In this document: piece after piece, positions 63,956-64,000 of the stretch
How the letters are laid out: every line of letters starts with the position of its first letter
Position numbering within the stretch: position 1 is the stretch's first letter
DNA from: CAZNHL01 sp964572965
Lineage (GTDB): Bacteria > Bacteroidota > Bacteroidia > Cytophagales > UBA9547
DNA length: 64,000 nucleotides
Direction of reading: 5' to 3'
NCBI GenBank assembly: GCA_964572965.1
Contig: CAZNHL010000002.1
Coordinates: 73,835 to 137,834, forward strand
Translations under genes and position numbers: made by a program
Notes under the pieces: model-generated
Databases searched by the model: none
Seen by the model: only the letters and a program-made list of their open reading frames with translations
What the model was told of the DNA's origin: nothing

Positions 63956-64000
63956 GTTGGCAACGACCTACTCTCCCACGTGTTATCGCAGTACCATCGG
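63956..64000 (-). rRNA. rrf: 5S rRNA, 3' part only
   Basis: The plus-strand sequence is the complement of a 5S 3' end: on the minus strand it reads CCGATGGTACTGC, then GTGGGAGAGTAGGTCGTTGCC, the conserved closing helix. The rest of the gene, and presumably 23S and 16S, lies past the window edge. The exact 3' end (near 63956) is approximate. Confidence 0.88.

Noticed and set aside
1..64000. CRISPR arrays, insertion sequences and tRNA genes
   Set aside because: No regular spacer-repeat pattern, transposase motif or tRNA cloverleaf was recognised by eye on either strand; a dedicated scan could still find a divergent case.

Overview
The window looks like an AT-rich chromosome segment from a Bacteroidota member, most likely Cytophagales-like. 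The evidence is a flexirubin-type aryl-polyene locus started by a tyrosine ammonia-lyase, DUF3857, DUF4136 and DUF2279 families, promoter motifs of the Bacteroidota form (TTG or TTTG, about 20 bp, TAnnTTTG), and few Shine-Dalgarno sequences. No species can be named from sequence alone. There are three runs of ten Ns inside genes; frame and motif evidence shows they are scaffold joins, and one is clearly an unmerged overlap.

Layout. 1-3854: end of a truncated gene, a secreted PQQ-like propeller protein, a YdcF-type lipoprotein and a secreted alpha/beta hydrolase. 4057-16613: first half of the pigment locus (tyrosine ammonia-lyase, ketoreductase, four ketosynthase-type proteins plus a half-size one, two acyl carrier proteins, a dehydratase partner, thioesterase, lipid A-type acyltransferase, halogenase-like flavoenzyme, polysaccharide deacetylase, LolA). 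16898-18078: a divergent insert with a Crp/Fnr-type regulator overlapping a PD-(D/E)XK-like protein. 18267-31027: second half (lipoprotein, UbiA-like membrane protein, methyltransferase, second dehydratase partner, glycosyltransferase-DUF2062, an MMPL-acyltransferase-methyltransferase fusion, a phytoene-desaturase-like flavoenzyme, a C45 Ntn acyltransferase, AcpS and a PaaK-like ligase). Together these would make 4-coumarate from tyrosine, activate it, extend it by iterative type II condensation, reduction and dehydration, decorate it, and export it to the outer membrane.

31078-40443: a three-gene unit of two DUF3857 proteins and a giant TPR/MORN-type protein, then two proteins of unknown function. 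40567-44364: a QueD-like protein, a newly noted micro-ORF behind a palindromic operator, an iron/cobalamin-type ABC permease and binding protein without their ATPase, and an HldD-like epimerase. 44493-53507: an outer-membrane-like protein and a carotenoid operon (crtD-like, acyltransferase, glycosyltransferase, cruF, crtI, crtB, a secreted protein, idi, lycopene cyclase). It predicts a monocyclic, 1'-hydroxylated, glycosylated and possibly acylated carotenoid, so the organism carries two unrelated membrane pigments side by side.

53699-57875: a DUF2279 membrane protein, tandem DUF4136 proteins, FabH and a solute-binding protein. 57927-62145: a compact four-gene unit (FkbH-like, ACP, MBOAT, SGNH/DltD-like) whose plan matches the dlt system with FkbH in place of DltA. 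This is the best candidate for an undescribed system in the window: ACP-borne glyceryl or a similar acyl group moved across the membrane onto a surface glycan. 62249-64000: a PaaE-like reductase, a cold-shock protein, an rRNA-operon terminator, and the 3' end of a 5S rRNA on the minus strand.
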